Below, piece by piece: positions 1 to 10,452 of a DNA stretch of 64,000 nt. The position numbers were made by a program, and so were the translations under genes. Positions within the stretch are counted from its first letter, which is position 1. Each line of letters starts with the position of its first letter. Origin of the DNA: Phycomyces blakesleeanus NRRL 1555(-) (Eukaryota; Mucoromycota; Mucoromycetes; Mucorales; Phycomycetaceae); assembly GCF_001638985.1 (NCBI RefSeq), contig NW_017265158.1, positions 310,001-374,000 of the forward strand, written 5' to 3'. The notes beneath the pieces were generated by a model. That model was not told the DNA's origin and searched no databases. It saw nothing but the letters and a program-made list of their open reading frames with translations.

Positions 1-867
1 AATACCGCAGTGACGGCACCACATATCTGGGATCACGATCTCTTCTGCAATATCTACAGCTTTTGGCGGCGATTGTAGTTGTACTTCTGGCACTATTACC
101 AATGTTTCAGCTTTTACAGGTGTGTCTGGTTTATCTGGTTTATCTGGTTTATCTGATGTGTTTCGTGTATCCAATGTATTCAATGTATCCTGTTTGTCTA
201 ATGTATTCAATGCATTCATTGTATCTAGTGTATCCAGTGTATCCAGTGTATCCAGTGTATCCAATGTATCCAGTGTATTTAATGTATTCAGTGAGTCTGT
301 GACCTCTTCTTTTACTATTGGCGTTTCTGGTATTGGTGGAAATGCTTTTTCTACTGGTGGTGATCGATGCTTTTTTCTGCATGGACCATCACTCGGTTCT
401 TTGTTTAGGGGTATCTCCCGAGTGACTTGATCTGATTTACGTTTTCGCAATACTCTAGGCGGTCTTGCTGTCAAGATGGTGGGTTGAGGTGATTGCGGGT
501 CAAGTGATGAAGGTGGCGAGGGCAGTGAAGTTGTATAGTATTTATGAGAGTGGTTTTTTAGGGTTTTGGTAATTTTTTTCGTTGGTATGTCTTTAGACAC
601 TGTGTGGGTATCATCTCCTTCAATCAAGGCATCAGATTGAAGTGATTCTGGGGATAGAATTCCTTGTTCGGTGGTGTTATCTGTAGTTGTGTCAATGGTC
701 TCGAGAGTTTTAATATCCCCATGGGTCTCATTGGCGACTGTTTTTAAGACAGTAGTTGCCGCTACAATAGAGGCTGTGGCAATTGTCATCTGTTCCGATT
801 TAGTACTAAAGCTAGGGCCAACAAATGACTTGTTGGGTTCAGGAACCATTACAGCTGTTTCTTTCAT
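1..867 (-). CDS. 5' part of a proline/threonine-rich nuclear-type protein, runs off the left edge
   Basis: A minus-strand frame is open from an ATG at 867-865 to position 1 (289 codons, no stop), with an in-frame TGA just upstream. The product is low-complexity and rich in T, S, P and K. It has a basic stretch (RPPRVLRKRKSD) that could be a nuclear localisation signal, a run of TLD tripeptides, then three DKP repeats. The last visible residues, IPDMWCRHCGI, carry a C-x2-C pair that could open a GATA-like or other zinc finger; this is inference, because the second half lies outside the window. An upstream exon is possible, since an AG sits just before the ATG. The continuous frame through a repeat tract favours a real gene. 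Function not identified. Confidence 0.55.
   Translation of the reverse strand, partial: MKETAVMVPEPNKSFVGPSFSTKSEQMTIATASIVAATTVLKTVANETHGDIKTLETIDTTTDNTTEQGILSPESLQSDALIEGDDTHTVSKDIPTKKITKTLKNHSHKYYTTSLPSPPSSLDPQSPQPTILTARPPRVLRKRKSDQVTREIPLNKEPSDGPCRKKHRSPPVEKAFPPIPETPIVKEEVTDSLNTLNTLDTLDTLDTLDTLDTLDTMNALNTLDKQDTLNTLDTRNTSDKPDKPDKPDTPVKAETLVIVPEVQLQSPPKAVDIAEEIVIPDMWCRHCGI
122..300. repeat. 9-bp in-frame minisatellite coding TLD and DKP tripeptides
   Basis: Units of 9 bp (tgtatccag on the plus strand, with variants) are repeated through about 180-290, and a second 9-bp unit (tatctggtt) is repeated three times near 125-155. All copies keep the minus-strand frame of the gene at 1-867, coding repeated Thr-Leu-Asp and Asp-Lys-Pro. 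The unit length is a multiple of three, so copy-number change would not break the gene. Confidence 0.7.
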
Positions 868-1329
868 GACTGGATTTCAGAGTAAGTAACTGCGATGGAT
901 TTCGTTTCTTTTCTTCCTTTTTCTAGAATATATTACATTTTTTTAGAAACTGCTGGACACTCTAATGGTAACAAGAAGAATATTTCCTTTTTGTCTGGCT
1001 GTACAGAGACGCGTTATAAATTAGAGCAAGAAGGGCTTTAAAAGGCTCCAGAAAAGAAAGGGAAACAAAGAAATATATATATATAAAAAAATAGTCACGC
1101 TGTAGAATTTAACAAGGATTTGTACAGTGAAACACACTATACAAGACACACAAGTGGGTTATATAATGTTAGTTTTTTTTTTGGACGAATTAAAATAGTA
1201 GTTCAAAAGGTTTGCTTACTTATCTTAGATAAAATGAAAATAAAAATGGAATGAATATATTAAATAATTGCTAAATTTACCTGCAAGGGTGTATTAAAGA
1301 GTTATATCAATAACACAGAGTGATTATAA
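868..1329. other. AT-rich intergenic spacer
   Basis: No open frame of interest on either strand. The stretch holds poly-T/A runs and an (AT)n tract near 1074-1086. It probably contains the promoter of the minus-strand gene at 1-867. Confidence 0.5.
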
Positions 1330-4049
1330 TCATTCTGATGATGGAGGGCACTGGAACGGGGACAGGCAAGCGTCATTGTTTTTTGCGGCGTATAAGAAAA
1401 TATCAAAAATGTCTTTTGCGGCCATCGCATCGTGATTCCAAATAACATTGCAAGCGCTTTCATTACACTACAATACTGAATGTACCCTTCGCTTCAGACC
1501 CCTTGTTGCTTTATTATCAATGTTTCTCTTCTTAAAAGAATTGCAGACTTGGCTTGTAAGGAACTCGACCACCATACAAACTAAAATGACATTATCTGCC
1601 AAGCATTTCTGTAAAGTCTTCAAGGTTGATTTGGTTGGTCTGGCTTTTTTCCCTCTCATACTCGATGAAAAGCTACCTTCTCCATAGGCGATGATGGTTT
1701 TTGAAAGCTTTATGGGAGTATCAAGCGGTAGTGGGGGATAGTATTGGTCACACTTTTATTTCTGCCTTGAAATTGGCGGTCGCGTCTTTATGATACTTTT
1801 CACTATCATAAGAAAGTAATCTAACAATTTCACTGATTGTTTTCTGTTTACTTCTGTAACACCTAAATTTCAACATTGTGGACCTATTCTGGTCAGTTAG
1901 ATTTAGCAACACTTATACATACTACACACACAATAAGCTTTGATGATAATAGCTATAAATCGTGCCATACAAATGGATCCGCTGTCTGCATCCAGTAAGA
2001 AAATTTGGTATATTAGCAGTTTTTAGCGTTTCCAATCCGGTTATGGTCTTGTGAACGTCCTGGTGCTGATTTTGGTGCTGCTTACGGATATACGCAGCGT
2101 CATTGAATTCACATAAATGATAGTACCCGTCTTGGCTCAAAGTTTTCTAGCAGCCGGAAGGTTCTACAGATGTCAATACTGTTATTATCCCAGGGTCCAC
2201 GGCCCAGACTTGCCATCCATCTTCGATTTCATTCCGAAAATCCGACGGCTTTTTTGGGAGCCATTAGAATTGTTTTTTCTTTGAGACTCGTGAGAACAGA
2301 AACGATATTAAATAACCATCAGAATGTACAACGTTTCTAATATTAATCGTTTAATTTTGAAATACTATTAAAAGGCATTATTAATGGGGGTACTCAGCCA
2401 GGTTGTTCGAACAAAATCTTATGTGAATCTTAGCCAATGATATTATTTTTTTAGTTGAGGACACCAAAAGACAAAAGTACAAAATTCGTACAAAATTCTT
2501 AGATTTTATAGCATATATAGAATAACCTTTTGCACATTCTGATTTATTCTTTGAACATATATGCGTCTAGACTTTCGAAGAAGCCAAGCGTTCTTTCCTT
2601 TGACTCAAGATCTGGCAATACATTGTCAACCTTGTGTATGTATTTATTGGCTTTAAGTGTTTTTTTTTCAAGCTCCTTCACGGCAGCTATCTGCTCCAAC
2701 TTTATATTAACTTTCTTTTTAATTACTTCTAAAATATCTTTAATAAGCTTGTCTGTACTTGCTGATAAAGACTCTATCAGTGATTTTTTTGGTTTGCGAT
2801 AAATTGACTGATTTTATGCGATTTCTTTAAAGTATCAATTGTTTGTTGCTTTATACTGTATTTTGACATGTAAGATGAAGAGAAAGAAGTATTATATTAA
2901 TTTATTGATAATCTATTATATAATCTATTAAAGATAAAGATAAAAAAAATGTCGTGTTGCATATAAAAAAGTAACGATTCAGCCGGTCAGAGAGCCATAC
3001 GTTTCTTGGTCAAAATTTGATAGACATTTGTTCGTCACTATTACAATTTTAGCCCAATAATATTGTTTTCTTAATTTAACAATTGTTCGAACAACTTGAC
3101 TGAGTACCTCTAATGATTCACTCGAATGATTCACTCGAATGCTTTTCTGCCATTAGAAAGACTCTGTCTGGTTCTAAAGCTAATCCTGGAGAAATCGAAA
3201 AGTTTTTAATAAAAATTAGACAGCATTTCCTCACTCTTAGAGCCTTTAGGATGGTTTTCAATTTCAGCCTCTTTCTCTAGTCTCCAAAATGCTTGAACGT
3301 CAAGTTAAACCGATTTTCTTTTAAACGAATAAATAGGTAGAAGAGAAAAAAAGCGATGTCCACGTTTATCGGTATACTTGACAGGGCAAATAGTACCATT
3401 TTTTATCCTTGCCTTTACGGTGTTAACAAAGTTTGAAACTGTCGTCTTAAACGATTGAATCTTTTGGAGCTTCTTTCCGAATATCAGAGGTTGATTTCTG
3501 TTGATAGATATAAGGACTTGTTCTCGAAAAGAATTGAATTGATTTCTGTTTAACGACGCGGCAAAAAGGAAATTCTTTGAGTTTGCGATATACGTATGTT
3601 TTAGAAGCGACAGTTTCCGGTAGTTCTTCCGTGATAAGAGCCTTTTTTTTAAAAAAAAAAAACTTTTCTTTGAAGAAATTGAAGCCATTTGAAATACATA
3701 AGAGGCTGGGCATACAAGGTATTGGATTCAAAGTCTATTGGCTGATAGCGCGGACATAACCTATTTATGTTGCTGGTGATTTTCTTGAGAGCATACGTCT
3801 TTTCAATAGATGACGGTCATAGCGATTTTTTCTTTAGTTTTTAGCTGTAAATATAAGAAGCAAGAGACTTTTTTTTTGGTTCACCGTTAACCCAGCACAA
3901 TAAAATTCAAATGACTTGCAGGCGAGGATTTCCAGAAAATAATGTATGCTTCTTTTCATCAGCAATATATACGTTCGATAATTACTCTTTAAAGTCTTCT
4001 TTTCTCTTGCTGAATTCTCAGATGAGTCATCTTCATGTTTGCGTTTCAT
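1330..4049 (-). pseudogene. Fanzor (eukaryotic TnpB-like RNA-guided nuclease) pseudogene, split by a TIR element
   Basis: Read on the minus strand with frameshifts, the pieces fall in the order expected for a Fanzor/TnpB-like protein. The N-terminus starts at ATG 4049 (MKRKHEDDSSENS) and continues through basic segments to about 3120. After the inserted element (2386-3110) come SDGYLISFLFSRV and VWAVDPG (RuvC-I aspartate, codon 2195-2197), then YYHLCEFNDAAYIRKQHQ, YGEGSF (RuvC-II glutamate, codon 1678-1680), VVEFLTSQVC (RuvC-III plus first zinc ligand) and WNHDAMAAKDIF (TnpB-like WNRD block), ending at TGA 1332-1330. In-frame stops, frameshifts, loss of the RuvC-III aspartate (VVE where VDE is expected) and a damaged zinc finger make it dead. 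The family call rests on motif order recognised from memory, not on a search. Expected function of an intact homologue: RNA-guided DNA endonuclease carried by transposons. Confidence 0.6.
2386..3110. mobile_element. TIR DNA element (copy 1), about 725 bp, inserted in the Fanzor pseudogene
   Basis: The left end GGGGGTACTCAGCCAGGTTG and the right end (about 3080-3110, ...TGAGTACCTC) are inverted relative to each other. Flanking TAAT at 2382-2385 and 3111-3114 is a likely target duplication. The inside is homologous to copy 2 at 10863-11604. On the minus strand both copies carry remnants of the same small charged protein (starts MSKYSIKQQ, continues LIESLSASTDKLIKDILEV, ends SLDAYMFKE), frameshifted here. 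No transposase is visible, so the element is probably non-autonomous. Confidence 0.7.
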
Positions 4050-4729
4050 ATTTTTGTTATGAACTTTGAAAAGAAAGGATGAAGGACAACATTCCGCATT
4101 CTGATGAATTATGGTGATGCTCTCTTCAATTAAAATTCTGAGCTACTGATACATTTCTCTCTGGGTGGCAATGAGAGATTTGTAAGGCGTATTTGTAAGA
4201 GTTACTCGTTATGAACGGATTATTTTTCTCAAATAAACAGTACAGAAAAGTATTCTTAAGATATTAACTTATTAAAAATCTTGGTGCTTTTTTTTTATAT
4301 ATAACTTATGCTCAACTCTTTTAAAAAAAATGCGCCTTATTTTCTCGAATTGTGCGCCTTACAAATGTGTTTTACTGTATTTCACTGTAACTAAGAGCAT
4401 ACTGTAAAGATGTGTGAGGGACTTCAAAATACTTGCTATCTTTTGACCGGAATACTCACAGAAGTCAGCATAATAAATATGACAAATTATTGTAATATTA
4501 TCACAAGCTTATTAAGTTAAGGATGAGCTTAGCCAGCTCTGGTTTCTTGCTTTTAATCGATACTGTGATTTTTTTCTTTATTGGTTCTTTACTCATTGTT
4601 CGATTATTAAAAAAAAACAAAGTAAAGATAAGTTTAGGTTATGAATTCCACATGTATTAAACCTAGTTTTTGTGCTGGGATTTATTAGTACGTGGCATAA
4701 AAATAATATTTATACGACCAATGCTGTTA

Positions 4730-5850
4730 TATGATACTTTGATAGCTTACAATGAATTGTATAATGGTTTCGTATGCGACTTACAGTACATTGTAGCCTC
4801 GAATATTCTTTCCGAACTTTAAACTCTTCATTTGACAATTATCACAAGTTTTTGAGGTATTTTATTCATCTATTGTAACAGCAACAAGACCTCCATTTCT
4901 CTCCCATTTTTTCAAAGCCTTCCACATAATTCCTGCCACTCCACATCGGTTATTCTTTAGTCTCACAAGTCCTTCCCGGACATACCGTCCCAGAGATATT
5001 TAATTGGCTCTTTGGTTCTTCTTCTTCATACCATGTAAGGTTTCCACTTATTTAACCTTTTTTTTCACTTTGCTGGCTTGTTGACTTTAGAGTTTGTGGC
5101 TTTCTTCATCTCTTCTTGTTATACTTGGAGACTCCGCCTATCAAAATATCAACTTTTTTTTTCTAGTGTTCTCTGGGACCTTGGTATATAAAAAGCGGGT
5201 ATTTAGCAGCTTTACTGCAATAAGAAGCATACAACATGTCCAAGTGAGTTGAATTATTTGTACGTAATCAATAAGTGTTGTGTGAGAGACCGTTTTGTCG
5301 GATGATATATAATTTTCAATAGTTTCAATTCCATTTTGCTTTTTCTGCCAAAGTCGATCTGCTTGATATCTTGTCAATCCAGTCATGTAGTAGTATTCAT
5401 GATTTTTGTACCGTAGCAAACCATATGTTTTGTTATACACCTTCTCTGCAGCAATGATAGCAGCATTTCCTCCAGGGTCGATAAAGACGGGTTTATAGTT
5501 GTTGGACTTCATTGAACTCAGAATCCGACAGTTCAAGTTGCATAATATTGCTTCTTACTGCGATTGGGTTTGGTTTCATCTTATAGGATATCCAATCGAT
5601 GGATAATCCGTCTGATCTTATTAAATTTCCAAACATGATTCGATTGTTGCCATTTGGCTCAAGGCTACAACTAATGCCATTCACCAGCGTACGAGGGAAT
5701 TGAATCGAGGGAATTGACAAACTTTCTAAAATAAGGACTCTAACTACAAAAAAGGATGTACTAAACAGCCATACTTTATAAATCTCATTTTCTATAGCCA
5801 AAATGAAGCAAATCATTAACAAAAAAAATAAAAATGGGCAAGGTATTTTA
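4730..5850 (-). pseudogene. Second Fanzor-like pseudogene
   Basis: Minus-strand fragments in three or more frames line up with the pseudogene at 1330-4049. LVNGISCSLEPNGNN and NLIRSDGLSIDWISYKM correspond to the block before RuvC-I. Then come YKPVFIDPGGN (RuvC-I), EYYYMTGLTRYQADRLW, IETIENYISS, FIYQG and NKKR. At about 4970-4800 VAGIMWKALKKWERNGG, VTIDE, a stop, then NTSKTCDNCQMKSLKFG give RuvC-III with a C-x2-C zinc pair. The RuvC-III aspartate survives here, but the frame is broken by frameshifts near 5510, 5260 and 5150 and by stops. RuvC-II was not found and may be deleted. Family assignment is by motif recognition. Confidence 0.6.
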
Positions 5851-5931
5851 GTAAACAAATAAAGAAACAGATGCTGAGTAACAGGGATATTATATGACTT
5901 TATTCAATTCCCTCGTACGCTGGTGAATGAC
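5681..5931. repeat. 28-bp inverted repeat at the 5' part of the second Fanzor-like pseudogene
   Basis: The sequence beginning CATTCACCAGCGTACGAGGG at about 5681 recurs as its reverse complement at about 5904-5931, with roughly 195 bp between. On the minus strand the first copy codes QFPRTLVN of the pseudogene, so the second copy looks like an inverted duplicate of a gene fragment, not a transposon terminus. Confidence 0.6.
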
Positions 5932-6573
5932 ATAAAACAAAAGGTGCATGGCTATAAACAATACAGGATTATTTGAATGTATTACTACCTTTTAGCTTTA
6001 AAAGAACCATCTACGTTTTCTTCAAACTTCCTTTTGTTAAAAGTTGATATTCGCTTTTCGATAATCGAACTTTTAACCGTGTCAGAATAAAAGCCAAATG
6101 GAAAGAAGTGTCCATTAATATCAAAATGTGGCTATTAATTTATACTCTATTGTGATAGATTCATGCTTAATGGATTTGAATATTTGTGCAGAAGTAATAA
6201 TACATAACTCATAGGCCAAGCCACTTTCCAAAGGCCTGATAAAATCCAACAAGTAGCAAAAACTACAACTCAATAACTATATCTTAAGCAGTTTGTTTCT
6301 TGAAATATTAAGCTTTCAGACACCTTTACCTATGATTATTTAATTTATCTTCGTCTAAATTTTATTCTTGTTTTTTTTTTTGAAAAAAAAACTTTGCAGA
6401 TTGAGTTTTATTCAATTTTTGCTGTAGTAGTTAATAAAGTAGCGTAAGATATTCTATATGGATTTTGGATTTTGGCCTTAAAAGCAACAGTGAGCTTTGA
6501 AAGACTATTTTCTTGGCAGGCTACTCCCTTTCACAATCATAGTATATTTATTTACTTGATTATTATTATAATA
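5932..6573. other. Intergenic spacer downstream of the SPX-SerB gene
   Basis: AT-rich, with homopolymer runs near 6369-6390. No supported gene on either strand. The 3' end of the SPX-SerB transcript should lie at the right side of this stretch. Confidence 0.5.
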
Positions 6574-8942
6574 TTAGTTTTCACGACTCAATTGCTCCAT
6601 ATCCTTCTCAGAGTACCCAAGCAAGGTGAGAACATATTTGAGACTTTTCTGGTTAATTCTTGCACGAGCCTATAATATAACATAAATTAAATTAAATTAA
6701 GTAAAGTCAAATTTTGAATTTTGAATTTTGAATTTGTTGTTTCAATTTCATAATCTTACTTGTTCTTGAACACGAGGTTTGGCATTAAAGGCAATTCCAA
6801 GACCAGCAGTGTTTAACATTGGAAGATCATTGGCACCATCACCGACAGCGACAACCTGGTTTAATGTGATACCTTCTGCCTGAGCAATGACATCGAGTAG
6901 CTCTGCTTTACGGATACCATCCACAATTGGACCAGTTGTTTCACCGGTCAAAGTGAGACCATCAGAAGAAACCATCAACTTTCAAAACAAAAAGAATAAA
7001 AATAAAATAAGTATATATGTACACACATTGTGGGTCTTTCTTTTTGTGTGTGTGTGTATATATATATAATATTAATACCTGGTTGGCAAACGCATAGTCT
7101 AATCCAAGCTCGGCCTTGACATAGAGTGCTAAAGGCATAAAACCACCTAAATAAACCGTCAATTTAGTTTTTTTTGTTTATAATGATATCTTAGATATAT
7201 AATTATATAAAAGAAGATTATAATAATAATCATTTTACCGCTAATAACGGCTAATTTGAATCCAAGTCGCTTCAAAGCACGGCACAAGAAACGTGCTCCC
7301 TCGGTAAACGTGAGGTTTTGTTTAACAGTCTCGAGCACACTGACACTTGTCCCGTTCAATAATGTCACGCGTCGACGCAAAGACTCCTTGAAGTCAATTT
7401 CGCCATTCATGGCAGCTTCAGTAATTGCCTATTGATCAACGAATTGAAATATATAATATTAAAGTACAAATATGGTCAGAATATCGGTATGATTATGATT
7501 ATTGTTTTTAATAACAATAAACGTGTAATTGGCCTTATTTGTCATGTCATTATCACAAAATTAGGTTTACTTACGGCCACCTGATCTACAACACCAGCAT
7601 ATTTTGCAATTTCATCAATAACTTCTTGGCAAATCAAGGTCGAGTCCATATCGAACACAACCAGACGCTTGTTCTTGCGGAATACATCATCTGGCTGGAG
7701 GGCCACATCTGTACCGTGACTGGCCGAGAGCTCGATGAGTTCAGTACGGAGGATATCCATGTCTACAGACTTTGGAACACTGAGACGTACATCAGCACAT
7801 GACAATTTATTGTCATCGAGATTCAAACGGGCCAATTTCTCGACTGATATACGATGCTTTAACAGCAGCTTTGTCCAGTCCTTTAGGAAAGTAGATTCTA
7901 ATCCGTGTTGGTTGAGGATACTGGCCGAATACTTGATACGATCTGAATAAGGGGCTTCTTCAAGTGAAGGGGGTAAGAAGGCGACAGCAGTGGTGGTAGT
8001 AGCAGTTGTGGTGGTCGTAGTCGTAGTGGTGGGATTGTTTGAGATCGACTGATGTTTAGTTGCAGGTTCTGTGGCCTGAGTATCTGGGATATCGAACGTG
8101 AGGGTGGCATCCCACTTGTGGGCAGCTTCGGCAAGATCCCTGAATACGGTGACATTGTCCGACTTGAGGGTTATCAGTACACCGAATGTAACGTTGTGAT
8201 AGAGACGCGAGAGCATAAAATCATCAATGGTGCACGGGTGGCGTGCCAGACACTCAAGCACGGCGGCTATAATGTCAGTTCCGTGAGGGCCGGAGAGAGA
8301 CACAAGCACCTTTTGATTAGGGCCTAGTAAGGCAGGAGGGAGAGCATTTGAGGGTGTGAGTTTGTATGGCGATCTGCTACGGGCCATGATTGGAGAGGTG
8401 ATGCTAGATGGTGCTAGGACAGCAGCGTGTGCGTCATGGTTAATTGAGCTGAGGATTGTTTGCTTGAGATTAGTCAATTGCTCGGCTTTTACGAATGAGA
8501 GCTGGGAAACGCGATGGAGATAGGGCTCAGAAAGAGAGAGACCTGAGTGACGATCGTTTTTCTTGAGGATCTTTGTGATTCCGGTATAGTTTAGAAAGAC
8601 GAATCGTTCGAGTGTGAGGATCTTTTGGAGAAGAGTCATGTCATGGGGAGTTGGGCTTGTTGTGAGTCGCTTGGACTCTGATTCAAAGAATGAGTTGACC
8701 TTTGCAACCTGTACATCGAGTTGTTCGATAAATGCTGCCTCGACCTTTTGGAGTTGGCCTAGACGGTTAAAGACGACTTTTGAAAACGGTTGCTGGGTTT
8801 GTTCGTAAGAGTCAATTTTGATAGAGTGTGCATAGACTGTTGCCTTTAACAGTGTCTTGAGAGAATTGTAATCAAGGCAATTTGTGGCATAGTTTTCGGG
8901 CAAGTGTTCCTTGCGTTCCTGAAGGTATTTTCCAAACTTCAT
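6574..8942 (-). CDS. SPX-ACT-phosphoserine phosphatase fusion (SerB/SER2-type)
   Basis: Five exons: 8942-7575, 7428-7239, 7146-7079, 6978-6760, 6669-6574; all phases match, giving 646 aa. Residues 1-165 form an SPX domain: MKFGKYLQE start, Y25/K29, and LNYTGITKILKK with K124, K127 and K128, the lysine surface that binds inositol pyrophosphates in known SPX domains. About 208-290 is an ACT-like domain (VLVSLSGPHGTDIIAAVLEC). A Thr-rich linker (300-320) follows. About 340-646 is a SerB-type HAD phosphatase: DMDST (D431, D433), VISGGF (S519), IRKAEL (K566) and GDGAND (D589, D593). Bacterial SerB has the ACT-HAD part; the SPX addition is the odd feature. Expected reaction: phosphoserine to serine plus phosphate. 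SPX control by phosphate status is inference. The intact motifs indicate an active enzyme. Confidence 0.9.
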
Positions 8943-9789
8943 TTTCTTTTCTTTCTTGTTCTTTTCGTTTGACTTTTTATTTATATATATATATATATAT
9001 TATTTGTTTATTTAATTTACTTTAAGAAAAAAAGAAAAAGAGAGAAATGTCAACAGTGAACAGTGAACAGTAACACTGGCGACAAAGAGTAATAAAGATG
9101 TATATATATATATAAAATATTTTATTATACGTTGTATTATATATTATATTGTATTATATTGTATTGTATATATAAGGTTGATTTTTGACAGGGATTATCA
9201 TTTATGACTCAGACCATCCATCTCTAAATAAAAAAAAAATTATGGCAGAAAGTTGTGCTATTCCTATGTTTTTTTTTTTTTGTTTCTTGTGTTTTTTTGG
9301 CAGGTTGATTTGGTATCCAAGTGTTTTAATATGACCATTCAGAGAACTTTAATAAATATATCGATTCCACCAAGCTAGTGTTCATATCTCTTTCTTTCCT
9401 CTCTTGTAACTCTATCTTTCTCAATTTTCAGTTTCAAATGCCGCGCACTGTGTGCGTAGGCAGTATCAATAAATACAAAAAAAAAAAAAAAACTTTAATA
9501 AATCTGAGCCTGTCACAGCTCCATACAAAAAAACAAAAAAATCAAGATGACCATATTAACGATGTGATTTCACCAGTTGGTATCGAAGCCTGCTTCGTCA
9601 ATATACACTCAGACACGATAAAACAGCGTCACTTCCCCTGACACCATCCTTCTGACCACACCTTATTTACTTTCCTTTTTCATAACATTTTTCTTATAAC
9701 CAAATCACTCATATTAAGAATCTCTTAAGAAGTCCTTCAACTAACCGTGAGCTATAGGATTTGGAGCCTAATAGTATTATTTTTGGCTC
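8943..9789. other. Intergenic spacer, promoter side of SPX-SerB
   Basis: Contains (AT)n tracts at about 8981-9001 and 9100-9120, imperfect TATATTGTATT repeats at 9120-9175, and long T and A runs. No supported gene. The promoter of the minus-strand SPX-SerB gene should be at the left end. Confidence 0.5.
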
Positions 9790-10090
9790 TATAATACAAG
9801 TATTGCCCTACAACTCTGACTAAGAACTACCCGGAAATTTCTGGAACGGCAATCAAGAACACCATTGAATGTTGGGAAGAAATTGGTATCGCGGATACCA
9901 AAAGACCAGATCCTTAGAGACCAAAAACAAAATGTTTAAAGATATCAGACTTTGATGATAGGCATAACTCTTGAAAGTTACGTCTTGTACTTTAGGAGTT
10001 TTGCGGCTAATGGTCATAATCTGTAGACCATGGTGCATATGTCAGCTGGTCGACCAAGTACCTCAATCCATTGTATCCATAATTAAATAA
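9790..10090 (+). pseudogene. Possible Tc1/mariner transposase remnant (helix-turn-helix part)
   Basis: One plus-strand frame reads KNYPEISGTAIKNTIECWEE and then IGIADTKRPDP before a stop. The spacing of a short helix, a recognition-like helix and a G/P/R-rich tail recalls the N-terminal helix-turn-helix of Tc1-type transposases. No catalytic DDE block was found. Weak call. Confidence 0.25.
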
Positions 10091-10452
10091 GAAACATGAA
10101 TATGTTTATTTCTCAAAAAGATACTGTTGTAAATCTTAGTTCATTCGGATATGATAACGTAAGGTTTGGTACAGAGGAATGAACACCATTACCAATAAAT
10201 TGTTCATGATGTGCATCTACGGATGGATATCGAGAGTTCAATTCGATCCCATTAACCAACAGCGTTTCGTTTTGATTTACAAGGATTGATCCAACCAATA
10301 ATTGCGACAATGCCAAGGATAGGTAAGGCTTCGAGCGCCAAGCCGTATTTAGCAATATTAAGGAGGTTTGTGCAATTTTGTTTTACCAATATCTTTTCCA
10401 ATGTACTAATATGGACAGAAATGTCTTACCAATTTTCTAAAGTTTCATTTTG

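Noticed and set aside
122..300. Regular short repeats, CRISPR-like at first sight
   Set aside because: The units are 9 bp without spacers and keep a coding frame; this is a minisatellite in a eukaryotic gene.
10113..10355. 80-codon minus-strand frame containing LLVNGIELN, considered as a third Fanzor relic
   Set aside because: Only a five-residue resemblance to the relic at 4730-5850; no RuvC or zinc motif found.
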